A stretch of 51,524 nt of DNA, taken from positions 2,073 through 53,596 of the forward strand of contig LBUF02000016.1 in the NCBI GenBank assembly GCA_000992445.2. Reading direction: 5' to 3'. Positions 37,445 through 46,889 of this stretch are shown piece by piece. The DNA is from Parcubacteria group bacterium GW2011_GWA2_38_13b (lineage in GTDB: Bacteria; Patescibacteriota; Minisyncoccia; GWA2-38-13b). The notes under the pieces were generated by a model. That model searched no databases and had not been told where the DNA came from. It saw nothing but the letters and a program-made list of their open reading frames with translations. Both the position numbers and the translations under genes were made by a program. Numbering within the stretch: position 1 is the stretch's first letter; every line of letters begins with the position of its first letter.

Positions 37445-37714
37445 ATGGACGACCAAGATTTTCCAAATATTCAAACTGGCAACGGCATTGACCGCGACCT
37501 CGCGGCTACCGCTAATGACCGAATTAAAAAAGCGGTTATTGAAATAAATAGTCTGAAAGGTGCCGTTGCTAGTTTGGAAAAAACTATCGTAAATCTTGAT
37601 GATAAAAATGAGAAATTGCAAAAGCGAATTTTTTGGTTGACTGTTGTCGGTGTTGCGCTTGCCGCAACACAAATTGTGCAAGTTTTGGATATTATCAAAA
37701 CTTGGTTAAAATGA
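37445..37714 (+). CDS. Coiled-coil protein with C-terminal TM helix (island operon, gene 4)
   Basis: MDDQDFPNIQTGNGIDRDLAATANDRIKKAVIEINSLKGAVASLEKTIVNLDDKNEKLQKRIFWLTVVGVALAATQIVQVL. Confidence 0.65.
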   Translation: MDDQDFPNIQTGNGIDRDLAATANDRIKKAVIEINSLKGAVASLEKTIVNLDDKNEKLQKRIFWLTVVGVALAATQIVQVLDIIKTWLK

Positions 37715-38180
37715 TTGATAGCCGCCGAATTTCCGAAAACCCCCATTCCGAACCCCGCCCGCATTCCTCCCCAAACCCCTCCTGCGAGCGGGAAATCAGC
37801 CGAGGCAGGGCGAATCCAAAGCCCCAGACAAATTGTTTCGTCTTGCCTCGTCCGCATTAGTATTTTTAATCATTTGGATTTTGCTCGAAATAGTTTAGAA
37901 CTTTGTCCAACAAACACCGTAAAAATTTCGCTTCGCTCATTTTTACGGAAGTAATTAGTAGTTTGTAATTTGTAATTTGGGCAAGGATATTGTTTAAAAA
38001 AAACGAAATTTTTCTCTAAATACAAATTACCCGCACAAATTACGAGGTTGAAATTACTGGGGTCGGGATTTAAAAGTTAGAGCTTCACAACCGCATATTT
38101 TTAGTACTGTGAAAGTATGATGTCAGAATTATTAACACCTCTGTGTTTGACTTTTTTACACAAGCATATATACTTAAAGT

Positions 38181-38870
38181 ATGAGTAATAAATATGTACA
38201 ATTTATAAAAGCACTTAGAGTTAAGCGCGGTTTTTCGCAGTTTAAATTGGCGATAAAATTGGGTATTTCTCGCCAGTCATATATAGCCATAGAACAAGGG
38301 AAACGAGAATTAACTTTTTCAGAAGCAGAAAAACTATCTGAAATTTTCGGGGTATCTTTAAAAGAAATGGAAAGTGGTATATTTGCAAATTATGAAAAAT
38401 ATAAACAAATGATTCTTGCATATATCCGAAATGCCGGATCAAAAAAAGATGGGCGTATCACAAAAACAAAACTTGCCAAATTGGTTTATTTGGCAGATTT
38501 CGCGTGGTTTTATAACCATCTTGAAAGTATGAGTGGTATGCAGTATAGAAAAATTCAATATGGACCGGTTCCGGATTCATATTTCCGTGCAATAGATGAG
38601 CTTTTTGAGGATGGGCAAATTGAAATTACTCCTACGGAAGATGGAGCAATGCTTATTTCTCAAACACGAAATGGAGCGAAAATTACGTTATCCGAAATAA
38701 ATAAAAACGAGAAGAAGCTCATAAAAAACATTTCTGATAAATGGAAATCTAAGAATACGAAAGAAATAGTTGCTTTTACTCACAACCAACTTCCGTACGC
38801 CATTTGCTCGGATAATGAAATCATTCCGTATGAATTAATAACTCAAGAAAATCCTGGAGATGTCTACTAA
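38181..38870 (+). CDS. XRE HTH + Panacea/DUF4065 (SocA-like) antitoxin-type protein
   Basis: HTH GFSQFKLAIKLGISRQSYIAIEQGKRELTFSEAEKLSEIFGVSL; Panacea-like ITKTKLAKLVYLADFAWFY...KIQYGPVPDSYFRAIDEL. Confidence 0.8.
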   Translation: MSNKYVQFIKALRVKRGFSQFKLAIKLGISRQSYIAIEQGKRELTFSEAEKLSEIFGVSLKEMESGIFANYEKYKQMILAYIRNAGSKKDGRITKTKLAKLVYLADFAWFYNHLESMSGMQYRKIQYGPVPDSYFRAIDELFEDGQIEITPTEDGAMLISQTRNGAKITLSEINKNEKKLIKNISDKWKSKNTKEIVAFTHNQLPYAICSDNEIIPYELITQENPGDVY

Positions 38871-39255
38871 TTATGAGGTTATTATAGAATTATTTGCCGA
38901 AAGGCATTTCATCAAAGCTTTCGCCAAGAAATATAAAAAGGCTTGGGATTTTACTCTTTCCGCCCTAATTCGTGAGTTTCAAAGTTTTGATGTTATTTTA
39001 GAAAAAAGTATTGCGGAAGAGATTACCGGCAGAAATGCCAATATAGTTATTTGTAAAACAGAATTTAAGATTTCAGGAACGCAAGAATCGAGACACAGTT
39101 CGGGTAATAGGTGTATTGCGGCTATTCATAAAAACACAAACAAAGTTTGTGTTTTACTCGTATATAACAAAAATGATTTAGGCGGCGGCAACGAAACGGT
39201 TAATTGGAAAAAAGTAATCAAAGAAAATTACTCCGATTATTCGGTTATTTTGTAG
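38860..39255 (+). CDS. Putative toxin partner, possibly RelE/ParE-like
   Basis: Overlaps the HTH-Panacea ORF by 11 nt; FIKAFAKKYKKAWDFTLSALIREF...KTEFKISGTQESRHSSGNRCIAAIHKNTNKVCVLLVYNKNDL. Confidence 0.6.
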   Translation: MSTNYEVIIELFAERHFIKAFAKKYKKAWDFTLSALIREFQSFDVILEKSIAEEITGRNANIVICKTEFKISGTQESRHSSGNRCIAAIHKNTNKVCVLLVYNKNDLGGGNETVNWKKVIKENYSDYSVIL

Positions 39256-39266
39256 AAGATTATTTT

Positions 39267-39926
39267 ATGTGGTCAACAATTTTAAACAAACTGAAATCTT
39301 TGGCAAATCCCGAAAACGCGAGAGGAATGGCGCGATTCGGAATCAAACCGAAAAACGCTTACGGAATTTCCATCCCTAATCTCAGGAAAATCGCCAAAGA
39401 AACCGGAAAAAATCACGAACTTGCCGGAAAACTTTGGACATCGGGAATACACGAAGCGAAAATATTGGCAAGTATGATTGACGACCCCTTGCTGACGACC
39501 GCGAGGCAAATGGACAAGTGGATACGCGATTTTGACAGTTGGGATATATGCGACGAGGTATGCTTAAATCTTTTTGTTAAAATTCCTTGCTCTTACGAAA
39601 AAGCAATGGAATGGACAGCGAAAAAAAAGGAATTTGAAAAACGCGCGGGCTTCGCTTTGATGGCAACGCTTGCCTGGCGCGATAAAAACGCTGAAAATAA
39701 AAAATTCTTGTCATTTTTGCCGCTGATTGAAAAAATGGCAACGGATGAACGCAATTACGTTAAAAAAGCCGTTAATTGGGCGTTGCGTCAAATCGGGAAA
39801 AGAAATAAAATTCTCAAAAAAGAAGCGGTTAAAACCGCCAAGAAAATCCAAAAAATAAATTCCAAATCGGCAAAATGGATAGCAAAAAATGCAATATGGG
39901 AATTAAATAATAAAAAATTAAAATAA
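39267..39926 (+). CDS. DNA alkylation repair (AlkD-like HEAT repeat) protein
   Basis: YGISIPNLRKIAKETGKNHELAGKLWTSGIHEAKILASMIDDP...VKKAVNWALRQIGKRN. Confidence 0.88.
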   Translation: MWSTILNKLKSLANPENARGMARFGIKPKNAYGISIPNLRKIAKETGKNHELAGKLWTSGIHEAKILASMIDDPLLTTARQMDKWIRDFDSWDICDEVCLNLFVKIPCSYEKAMEWTAKKKEFEKRAGFALMATLAWRDKNAENKKFLSFLPLIEKMATDERNYVKKAVNWALRQIGKRNKILKKEAVKTAKKIQKINSKSAKWIAKNAIWELNNKKLK

Positions 39927-39960
39927 TGCGTTCGCCAAAACGCGCGTTAAAACCGAATTT

Positions 39961-41004
39961 ATGAATACAACATTGCAAATAAATGATTTCATAAAAAACA
40001 TTCCCAAAGCGGAACTTCATATACACATTGAAGGTTCCTTGGAACCGGAAATGATGTTCGGCATAGCTAAACGAAACAACATTAAAATTAAACATAAATC
40101 GATTGAAGACATAAAAAATACTTACAATTTCACTTGTCTTCAAGATTTTTTAAACATATACTACAGCGGTTGCGATGTCTTAATGGTCGCACAAGATTTT
40201 TACGATTTAACATTAGCATACCTGAAAAAAGCGCGTTCGCAGAATATTACGCATTGCGAGATTTTTTTTGATCCGCAAACACATACCGGCCGCGGAATAA
40301 AATTTTCAACCGTAACGGAAGGCATACTGAAAGCTCTGCGAAACGGACAAAAAAAATTGGGTATTTCGTCGCGACTGATAATGTGTTTTTTGAGGAATCT
40401 TGACGAAGAATCGGCAATGAAAACCTTAAAATCGGCGTTGAATTACAAAAAAGAGATCATTGCCATCGGTCTTGATTCTTTGGAAATCGGCAATCCGCCG
40501 CGCAAATTTAAACGGGTTTTTGAAAAAGCCCGCGAGGCGGGATTTTTAACCGTCGCTCATGCAGGAGAAGAAGGTCCGGCAGATTATGTCAAAGAAGCGC
40601 TTGATTTGCTTAAAGTAAGCCGAATTGATCATGGCAATAATTCGCTTGACGACGAAAGATTGATCAATGAATTGGCAAAGAAACAAATTCCGTTAACCAT
40701 TTGCCCGCTTTCCAATTTAAGGTTGAAAATAGTCTACGATTTAAAAAATCACCCATTGAAAATAATGATGAAAAAAGGATTACTGGTTTCTATAAATTCA
40801 GATGATCCGGCTTATTTCGGCGGTTATTTAAACGAAAATTTTTTAGCCATAATTCAAGCGTTAAATTTAACGATTGACGATATAACGCGGCTCGCGAAAA
40901 ATTCTTTTCAATCATCGTTTTTAGATGCGGATGAAAAGAATAAAATGATTGCGAAAGTCAATGAATATGTTAAAAAATTTAAACCCAAAATATCAAACCA
41001 ATAA
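39961..41004 (+). CDS. Adenosine deaminase family protein
   Basis: IPKAELHIHIEGSLEPEMMF; HAGEEG; RIDHGNNSLDD; ISINSDDPAYFG-like. Confidence 0.9.
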   Translation: MNTTLQINDFIKNIPKAELHIHIEGSLEPEMMFGIAKRNNIKIKHKSIEDIKNTYNFTCLQDFLNIYYSGCDVLMVAQDFYDLTLAYLKKARSQNITHCEIFFDPQTHTGRGIKFSTVTEGILKALRNGQKKLGISSRLIMCFLRNLDEESAMKTLKSALNYKKEIIAIGLDSLEIGNPPRKFKRVFEKAREAGFLTVAHAGEEGPADYVKEALDLLKVSRIDHGNNSLDDERLINELAKKQIPLTICPLSNLRLKIVYDLKNHPLKIMMKKGLLVSINSDDPAYFGGYLNENFLAIIQALNLTIDDITRLAKNSFQSSFLDADEKNKMIAKVNEYVKKFKPKISNQ

Positions 41005-41013
41005 AAAAATAAA

Positions 41014-41487
41014 ATGAAAACTTATAATAATTTTATGAACATTGCCGTCAAAGAAGCTTTTCACGGATTAAAACTTAATCATGGCGGTCCTTTCGGAGCG
41101 GTGATAGTTCGAAATGGCAAAATAATAGCGAAGGGGCATAATAAAGTTTTAAAAACCAACGATCCAACGGCTCACGCGGAAATTACCGCTATTCGAAAAG
41201 CATCCGTCAAATTAAAAAAATTCAATTTGTCCGATTGCGAGGTATATTCTTCCGGCGAACCGTGTCCGATGTGCTTTGCCGCCATTCATTGGGCAAAAAT
41301 AGAAAAATTGTATTATGGATGCACGCGAAAAGACGCCGCCGAAATCGGCTTTGACGACGAATTTATATACGATGTCATAAAAGGCGTCTCCAAAAAACAA
41401 CAAGTTAAAATAATTCAAACGGGAAGAAACAAATGCTTAGAACCTTTCAAGGTATGGGGGAAAACGAAAAATAAAATACGGTACTGA
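41014..41487 (+). CDS. Nucleoside/guanine deaminase (CDA fold)
   Basis: GGPFGAVIVRNGKIIAKGHN; HAEITAIRKA; SSGEPCPMCFAAIHWA. Confidence 0.9.
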   Translation: MKTYNNFMNIAVKEAFHGLKLNHGGPFGAVIVRNGKIIAKGHNKVLKTNDPTAHAEITAIRKASVKLKKFNLSDCEVYSSGEPCPMCFAAIHWAKIEKLYYGCTRKDAAEIGFDDEFIYDVIKGVSKKQQVKIIQTGRNKCLEPFKVWGKTKNKIRY

Positions 41488-41592
41488 AACTTGATGCGCG
41501 ATTTATTATTGTTCAGGCACGCAATACGCGCCAAAGAATTGCCAACAAGCGATTTTTTTATTACAATTACTCATATCTTATATTATTGATGA

Positions 41593-42075
41593 ATGGTTAA
41601 TTTTTCCGACAATTGGATTTTTTTTATTTTAATTTTTATATCGTTTGCCGCCGCGACTGCGGGATTTTTTGATACGCGCCGAATAAAAAAACGCATAAAA
41701 ATTTTTTTTAACGGGTCCAAGGCGCAAGATTTGGAAGAGTTGCTGGCTCAAGAAATTAAAAAAACGAGAAAAATAGAAGAATCGTTAAATGAACTGAAAG
41801 AAGAATATCGAAAAACACGCGATATTGCATTGCGCAGTATTCATAAATTTAACATCGTGCGGTTTAACGCTTTTCATGATACGGGCGGCAACCAAAGTTT
41901 TTCTATGGCATTGCTTGACGCTAAAAATAACGGTGTTATACTTTCAAATCTTTATTCCCGTGAAAGAACGAGAATTTACGCTAAACCGATAAATGACGGG
42001 AAATCAGAATATGATTTATCCGACGAAGAACAATCCGCGTTAAAAAAAGCAATGAAAATATCGCCTCGCGAATGA
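41593..42075 (+). CDS. DUF4446-like membrane protein
   Basis: VRFNAFHDTGGNQSFSMALLDAKNNGVILSNLYSRERTRIYAKPI. Confidence 0.8.
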   Translation: MVNFSDNWIFFILIFISFAAATAGFFDTRRIKKRIKIFFNGSKAQDLEELLAQEIKKTRKIEESLNELKEEYRKTRDIALRSIHKFNIVRFNAFHDTGGNQSFSMALLDAKNNGVILSNLYSRERTRIYAKPINDGKSEYDLSDEEQSALKKAMKISPRE

Positions 42076-42111
42076 TCTTCGGCGAAAGAATAATAATCAA
42101 AATTTATTTTA

Positions 42112-43599
42112 ATGAACAACCGCGATAAAAAAGAAAATAATCAAATACGACCCCCCGTTGTTGTGGTTTTGGGTCATGTTGATCATGGCAAGACAACGCT
42201 CTTGGATTATATCCGCAAAACAAAAGTAACGGAAACGGAAGCCGGCGGAATTACGCAGCATATCGCCGCTTATCAAATCGAACATAACGGCAAAAAAATA
42301 ACATTCATAGATACGCCGGGCCATGAAGCTTTCGACAAAATGCGTTCACGAGGCGCAAAAATAGCCGACATAGCCATGCTAGTCATTGCCGCGGAAGAAA
42401 GCGTAAAACCGCAAACATTGGAATCAATCAATTATATCAACGAAGCTAAAATACCTTTTATCGTAGCGCTTAACAAGATAGACAAACCGGAAGCAAACCA
42501 AGAAAAAGTTAAAAAAGATTTAAGCCAGCACAATGTGCTTATTGAAGAATGGGGCGGCAAGGTACCGTTGATTCCGGTTTCCGCCAAAACCGGCAATGGC
42601 GTTCCGGAACTTTTGGAAATGATACAATTAGTGGCGGAGATGGAAGACTTGCAACCGGAACAAAACAAGTCCTTTGAAGGAGTTTTAATTGAAGCTTTTA
42701 TGGACAAGGAGCGGGGTCCAACCGTTACGTTAATATCCAAAAAAGGCGTATTGCGCAAGGGGGATAAGTTTTTTTGCGGCCGGACAAACGGCAGCGCAAA
42801 AATTATCGAAGACTTTCAGGGCAACACGATGGAAACGATTTTTCCTTCAATGCCGGCAAGAATAATAGGTCTGTCGAAAGTTCCGGAAATTGGAGAAAAA
42901 TGTTTTTTGGGCGTTAACGAAAGAACTGATATCCAAAACAAAAAAACACCGACTCCTTTTTTGCTGATTGGAAATCCCGGAAGCGATAAAACGCTTCATA
43001 TGGTTTTAAAAGCCGACGCCAACGGATCATTGGAAGCGCTATTAAGTTCACTGGAAGAAAATAAATCGCAAGAAGTTGCTATTGAAATTTTAAAAACGGA
43101 AATAGGCGAAATCAATGAAATGGACGTCAAAATGGCCAGAGCCGGCGAAGCGATCATCGCATCTTTTAATTTGGATACGCCGGCTGACATACAAAACTTA
43201 GCGGTAAAAAATGATGTAAAAATACTATCAGGAAATATTATTTACGAATTGATCGATCAAATAAGAAAAGAAATGGCATTATTGCTTGAAGTTAAAAATG
43301 TGAGAACAAAAATAGGCGAATTAAAAGTTTTAGCCATTTTTAGGACAGAAAAACAAAGAATGATTGTCGGCGGAAAAATCACGGACGGTTTTATGCGAAA
43401 CAGAGCGGAAATAGAAGTCTTGCGCGGAGGGGAAATGATTGCCAAGGGGAAAATTATTCAATTAAAAAAAGAAAAGAAAGCCGCGGAACAGGTAGATAAA
43501 CCTAACGAAGCCGGCATATTGTTTGAAGGAGATCCCGTTATTAAAGAGGGGGATACTTTAGGGGCATACATAGAAGAAAAAACGAAAAAAAGCTTGTAG
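42112..43599 (+). CDS. infB: Translation initiation factor IF-2, short form
   Basis: [53 protein letters not shown]. Confidence 0.96.
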   Translation: MNNRDKKENNQIRPPVVVVLGHVDHGKTTLLDYIRKTKVTETEAGGITQHIAAYQIEHNGKKITFIDTPGHEAFDKMRSRGAKIADIAMLVIAAEESVKPQTLESINYINEAKIPFIVALNKIDKPEANQEKVKKDLSQHNVLIEEWGGKVPLIPVSAKTGNGVPELLEMIQLVAEMEDLQPEQNKSFEGVLIEAFMDKERGPTVTLISKKGVLRKGDKFFCGRTNGSAKIIEDFQGNTMETIFPSMPARIIGLSKVPEIGEKCFLGVNERTDIQNKKTPTPFLLIGNPGSDKTLHMVLKADANGSLEALLSSLEENKSQEVAIEILKTEIGEINEMDVKMARAGEAIIASFNLDTPADIQNLAVKNDVKILSGNIIYELIDQIRKEMALLLEVKNVRTKIGELKVLAIFRTEKQRMIVGGKITDGFMRNRAEIEVLRGGEMIAKGKIIQLKKEKKAAEQVDKPNEAGILFEGDPVIKEGDTLGAYIEEKTKKSL

Positions 43600-43682
43600 C
43601 CGGTTTAAAAAATAATTTTTTAAAATACTTTAAATTTCAAATACTAAATTTCAAATATTGTTATTTAAAATTTATTTGTAAT

Positions 43683-44051
43683 TTGAAATTTGAGATTTTT
43701 GATTTGTCCGCACGCAGAATCAAGCGCCTTAACGAATTTATAAAACAGGAACTTGGAAGAATCCTTCAAAAAGAAACGCATCAGGGTCGCTATCTTTTAA
43801 CTATCACCGAAGTTGATGTTGCGTCGAATTTTAAATCCGCTAAAATTAAAATATCGATAATTCCTTATGATAAAGAAAAAGAAGCCTTGAATAATTTAAG
43901 TAAAAATATCGGCCGTATTCAATCGCTTGTAAATAAAAAACTTAATATGAAATTCGTCCCCCGAATCAATTTTACGATTGATAAAGGCGCGAAATCCGCG
44001 GACGCGGTCAACATTATCTTGGGTAAAATTCATGACAATCCCCAGACTTGA
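43683..44051 (+). CDS. rbfA: Ribosome-binding factor A
   Basis: RRIKRLNEFIKQELGRILQKE...ITEVDVASNFKSAKIKI...KFVPRINFTIDKGAKSAD. Confidence 0.88.
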   Translation: MKFEIFDLSARRIKRLNEFIKQELGRILQKETHQGRYLLTITEVDVASNFKSAKIKISIIPYDKEKEALNNLSKNIGRIQSLVNKKLNMKFVPRINFTIDKGAKSADAVNIILGKIHDNPQT

Positions 44052-45003
44052 TTTAAAATTCAATCAAATCAATAATTTGCTTTCCGGCGCCAAACGCGCG
44101 CTTATCGCCACTCACAAAAATCCGGACGGCGACGGCATCGGTTCTATGCTGGCGTTAAATTTTATTTTAAAAAAAAATAATATTGACGCTGTTCTTTTTT
44201 GTCAGGATCCGCCTCCGCGGGAATTGAATTTTTTGCCATATTGGCATGAAATAAAAAATTCTTACGGTAAAAATAAATATGATGTGATAGTGGCGCTTGA
44301 TTACGGCGATTTTCAAAGAACCGGTCTTGTTCTTGAACCGGAAAATATCAATACTCCCCTTATAACGATCGACCATCACCAAGCGGGAAACCACAAAGGC
44401 CATATTCGAATAGTGGAACCGCAATTGTCTTCCACGTCGGAAATAATTTATTATTTTTTTCAGGAAAATAATATAGAAATTGATAAAAACATGGCTACCT
44501 GTCTTTTGGCCGGCATTTTTTTTGATACGGGAGGATTTCGGCATTCAAATACATCTCAAGCGGTTCTTCAAGCAATCGGCGATTTACTTTCACGAGGCGG
44601 AGATTTAAACAAGGTAACGGAAAATGCTTACAAAATAAAATCCGTTAATCACTCCCGGTTATTGGGAAAAGTATTAAGCGACCTGGAGATACTGCAAGAT
44701 AATGGTCTTGCATTCGCTGTCATAAAACAAAATGATTTCCAAGAATACGGCGTACGCAACGATATGACAGAAGGAATAGCTAATTTTATGTGTATTGTCC
44801 CCGAAGCCAAATTTTCTCTTTTGCTAACGGAAGAACCAAGCGGTCAATTTCGCGGAAATTTAAGATCGGAAGAATTTAAAAATATTGATGTTTCCCGCAT
44901 CGCGAATTTGTTCGGCGGCGGCGGGCACAAATTGGCGGCAGGTTTCACGACGGATTTGCGACCGGAAAAAATTATTGAAACGATTCGCCAACAAAATATT
45001 TGA
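44032..45003 (+). CDS. DHH/DHHA1 phosphoesterase (nanoRNase/pAp phosphatase-like)
   Basis: ATHKNPDGDGIGSMLALNF; VALDYGDF; TIDHHQ; FGGGGHKLAAGF. Confidence 0.92.
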   Translation: MTIPRLDLKFNQINNLLSGAKRALIATHKNPDGDGIGSMLALNFILKKNNIDAVLFCQDPPPRELNFLPYWHEIKNSYGKNKYDVIVALDYGDFQRTGLVLEPENINTPLITIDHHQAGNHKGHIRIVEPQLSSTSEIIYYFFQENNIEIDKNMATCLLAGIFFDTGGFRHSNTSQAVLQAIGDLLSRGGDLNKVTENAYKIKSVNHSRLLGKVLSDLEILQDNGLAFAVIKQNDFQEYGVRNDMTEGIANFMCIVPEAKFSLLLTEEPSGQFRGNLRSEEFKNIDVSRIANLFGGGGHKLAAGFTTDLRPEKIIETIRQQNI

Positions 45004-45058
45004 AAATTATTCGAGCAGATAAACCCCGTCGGGAGCGAGGCTTTTAATGGGATAAATT

Positions 45059-45091
45059 AAAAAAGCGAGTGGTTTCACTCGCTTTTTTTTC
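45059..45091. terminator. Bidirectional terminator-like hairpin
   Basis: AAAAAGCGAGTG-gttt-CACTCGCTTTTTTTT. Confidence 0.85.
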
Positions 45092-45095
45092 AAAT

Positions 45096-46646
45096 TTATA
45101 CAGTTCTTGTGTCGAAAACAACGCCCCTCTGTTGCGACCATACATCAATGATCGCTTTTCGTGTCCCAATAGCCGCGGCATTTGCACCGGTTGGTCCAAA
45201 ATGATGCCATTCGGGAGCGCCGGTTGTTCTGGCGCGCATCCCAACATAAGTCACGCCGTTAGTCGTTCGCCCTAAAACATGGTTATAAAAATCGGGATCA
45301 TTACTGACGATTCCGGCTGTCAAATGATTTTTCAGCCTATTGACTATTGCCAGCGTTAAATCTAACGATTGGTCATTGTAAGATGTAACTATTTGGAATG
45401 GTCCAAACAATTCTTTTGTCACCGTTTGGAAATTCGGCATAATTTGTTCAAGCGGGACAAATACTGCTGTTGATTCAAATGAGCCGTAGCATATTGGAAT
45501 TTTATTTCCAACACGATTATGCCCGCCAAAAAGAAGTTTAGCACCTTTTACCACACATACATTACGTATGTGTTTAAAAATTTGCTCATTATTCCATGTT
45601 AAAATCGGAATAATTGGCATTGTAAAATCGCGTTTTAAAGCAAGCTGGCCCATTCTCGCAAGTAAATCCGTTTTCATCCAATTTTCATGGACAAATAATA
45701 TGCTTTGCGCGCTACATTTTTGGCCGGCGGCCGCGTAAGCGTCTTTATCAGATTGCGTTGCGATGAATCCCACCATATTATCATCAACATCGGGTCCTAT
45801 AATTTTCCAGTCAAAGCCGGCATCCTCAATTTTTACCCGTCCCGCGGTAAGTTTGAGCAACCTGTGAGCTACATCGCTTCCGCCGGTAAATTGATTCATT
45901 TGGATTATCAGTTCGCCGTCCTCGTCCGTTGCGGTTACCAATTTTTCCATAACGGAACCGCCGCAATGAATAAGCGCCATATCGTCGGCTGGCATACCGC
46001 AAGCAAGCAATAATCGGACAAATGCTTCGGCGACTATGGAAGTCGTACTCGCTTGTTTTAAAACCGGCTTATTGCCCATAAACAACGCGCCCAATAATTG
46101 CATTGCCATAATTTCCAAAGGGAAATTAAATGGCGTAATAATTGATACCGGACCGTACGGCCAGCGATAATCATGCGCTTCGTGTCCGACATTATCTCCG
46201 GGCGTTGTTTGGCCAAAAGCCAAAAAACGCACATTATGCCCGCTGAATGTCTCCAAGAAATTGGCTATGCAATCAACTTCGCCGACGCATTGGTCATCAC
46301 CTTTTGGGAAAACCAAGCTGATCAATTTAGCAAAAAAGTTTCTGCCTTCAGGCGATCTTAAAAATTGGGCGGCATTACGGCAAATATCCCCGTACATCCT
46401 ATATCTTTCGGTATTTAATAACGGATTATGAAGTCCGTATTTTGGGCATCTTCGCAGTGATGCAATAAACGGTTCCAGCTCCTTCTCTTGCGTATCCGGC
46501 ATTAAGATTATACCATCCCCATTCATCGGGTTCGCCATAAACTTATATTTTTCTGTTTCAATCCAGCGACCATCCGCAAAATTTTTTAATTTTGCCGGAT
46601 TTTCCGCGGATATAGTATCCGGATGCCATGGAAAATTTATATTCAT
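45096..46646 (-). CDS. Aldehyde dehydrogenase family, resembles 1-pyrroline-5-carboxylate dehydrogenase
   Basis: WPYGPVSIITPFNFPLEIMAMQLLGALFMGNKPVLKQ; AAAGQKCSAQSILFVHE; TKELFGPFQIV; start at 46646 follows an SD (aggaggc). Confidence 0.82.
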   Translation of the reverse strand: MNINFPWHPDTISAENPAKLKNFADGRWIETEKYKFMANPMNGDGIILMPDTQEKELEPFIASLRRCPKYGLHNPLLNTERYRMYGDICRNAAQFLRSPEGRNFFAKLISLVFPKGDDQCVGEVDCIANFLETFSGHNVRFLAFGQTTPGDNVGHEAHDYRWPYGPVSIITPFNFPLEIMAMQLLGALFMGNKPVLKQASTTSIVAEAFVRLLLACGMPADDMALIHCGGSVMEKLVTATDEDGELIIQMNQFTGGSDVAHRLLKLTAGRVKIEDAGFDWKIIGPDVDDNMVGFIATQSDKDAYAAAGQKCSAQSILFVHENWMKTDLLARMGQLALKRDFTMPIIPILTWNNEQIFKHIRNVCVVKGAKLLFGGHNRVGNKIPICYGSFESTAVFVPLEQIMPNFQTVTKELFGPFQIVTSYNDQSLDLTLAIVNRLKNHLTAGIVSNDPDFYNHVLGRTTNGVTYVGMRARTTGAPEWHHFGPTGANAAAIGTRKAIIDVWSQQRGVVFDTRTV

Positions 46647-46889
46647 AGCTGCCTCCTGTAAAAAGTAAACATAAATAACAAAGAACAATTATGTCATTAT
46701 ATTGTAAAAAAATACGTTGTCAAGTGGTTATTTTTATTTAATTATGCTATAAAAAAGTATAAGATTTTTCATAAAAATCTACTGATCTTTGAAAATAAAA
46801 TTAGCCGAAGAAATAAAAAGAAAGAACAATTATATAAAATTTCAAATAAATTCCTGGATTCCTGATAATTAAAAAGAAAGGGGCGTGCA

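Noticed and set aside
37633-37954. Overlapping small plus and minus ORFs
   Set aside because: Explained by the GC-rich repeat-like patch and overlap with the coiled-coil gene; no consistent coding signal.
39204-39266. Upstream extension of the AlkD-like ORF
   Set aside because: It overlaps the toxin-like gene; the internal ATG at 39267 matches the expected domain start.
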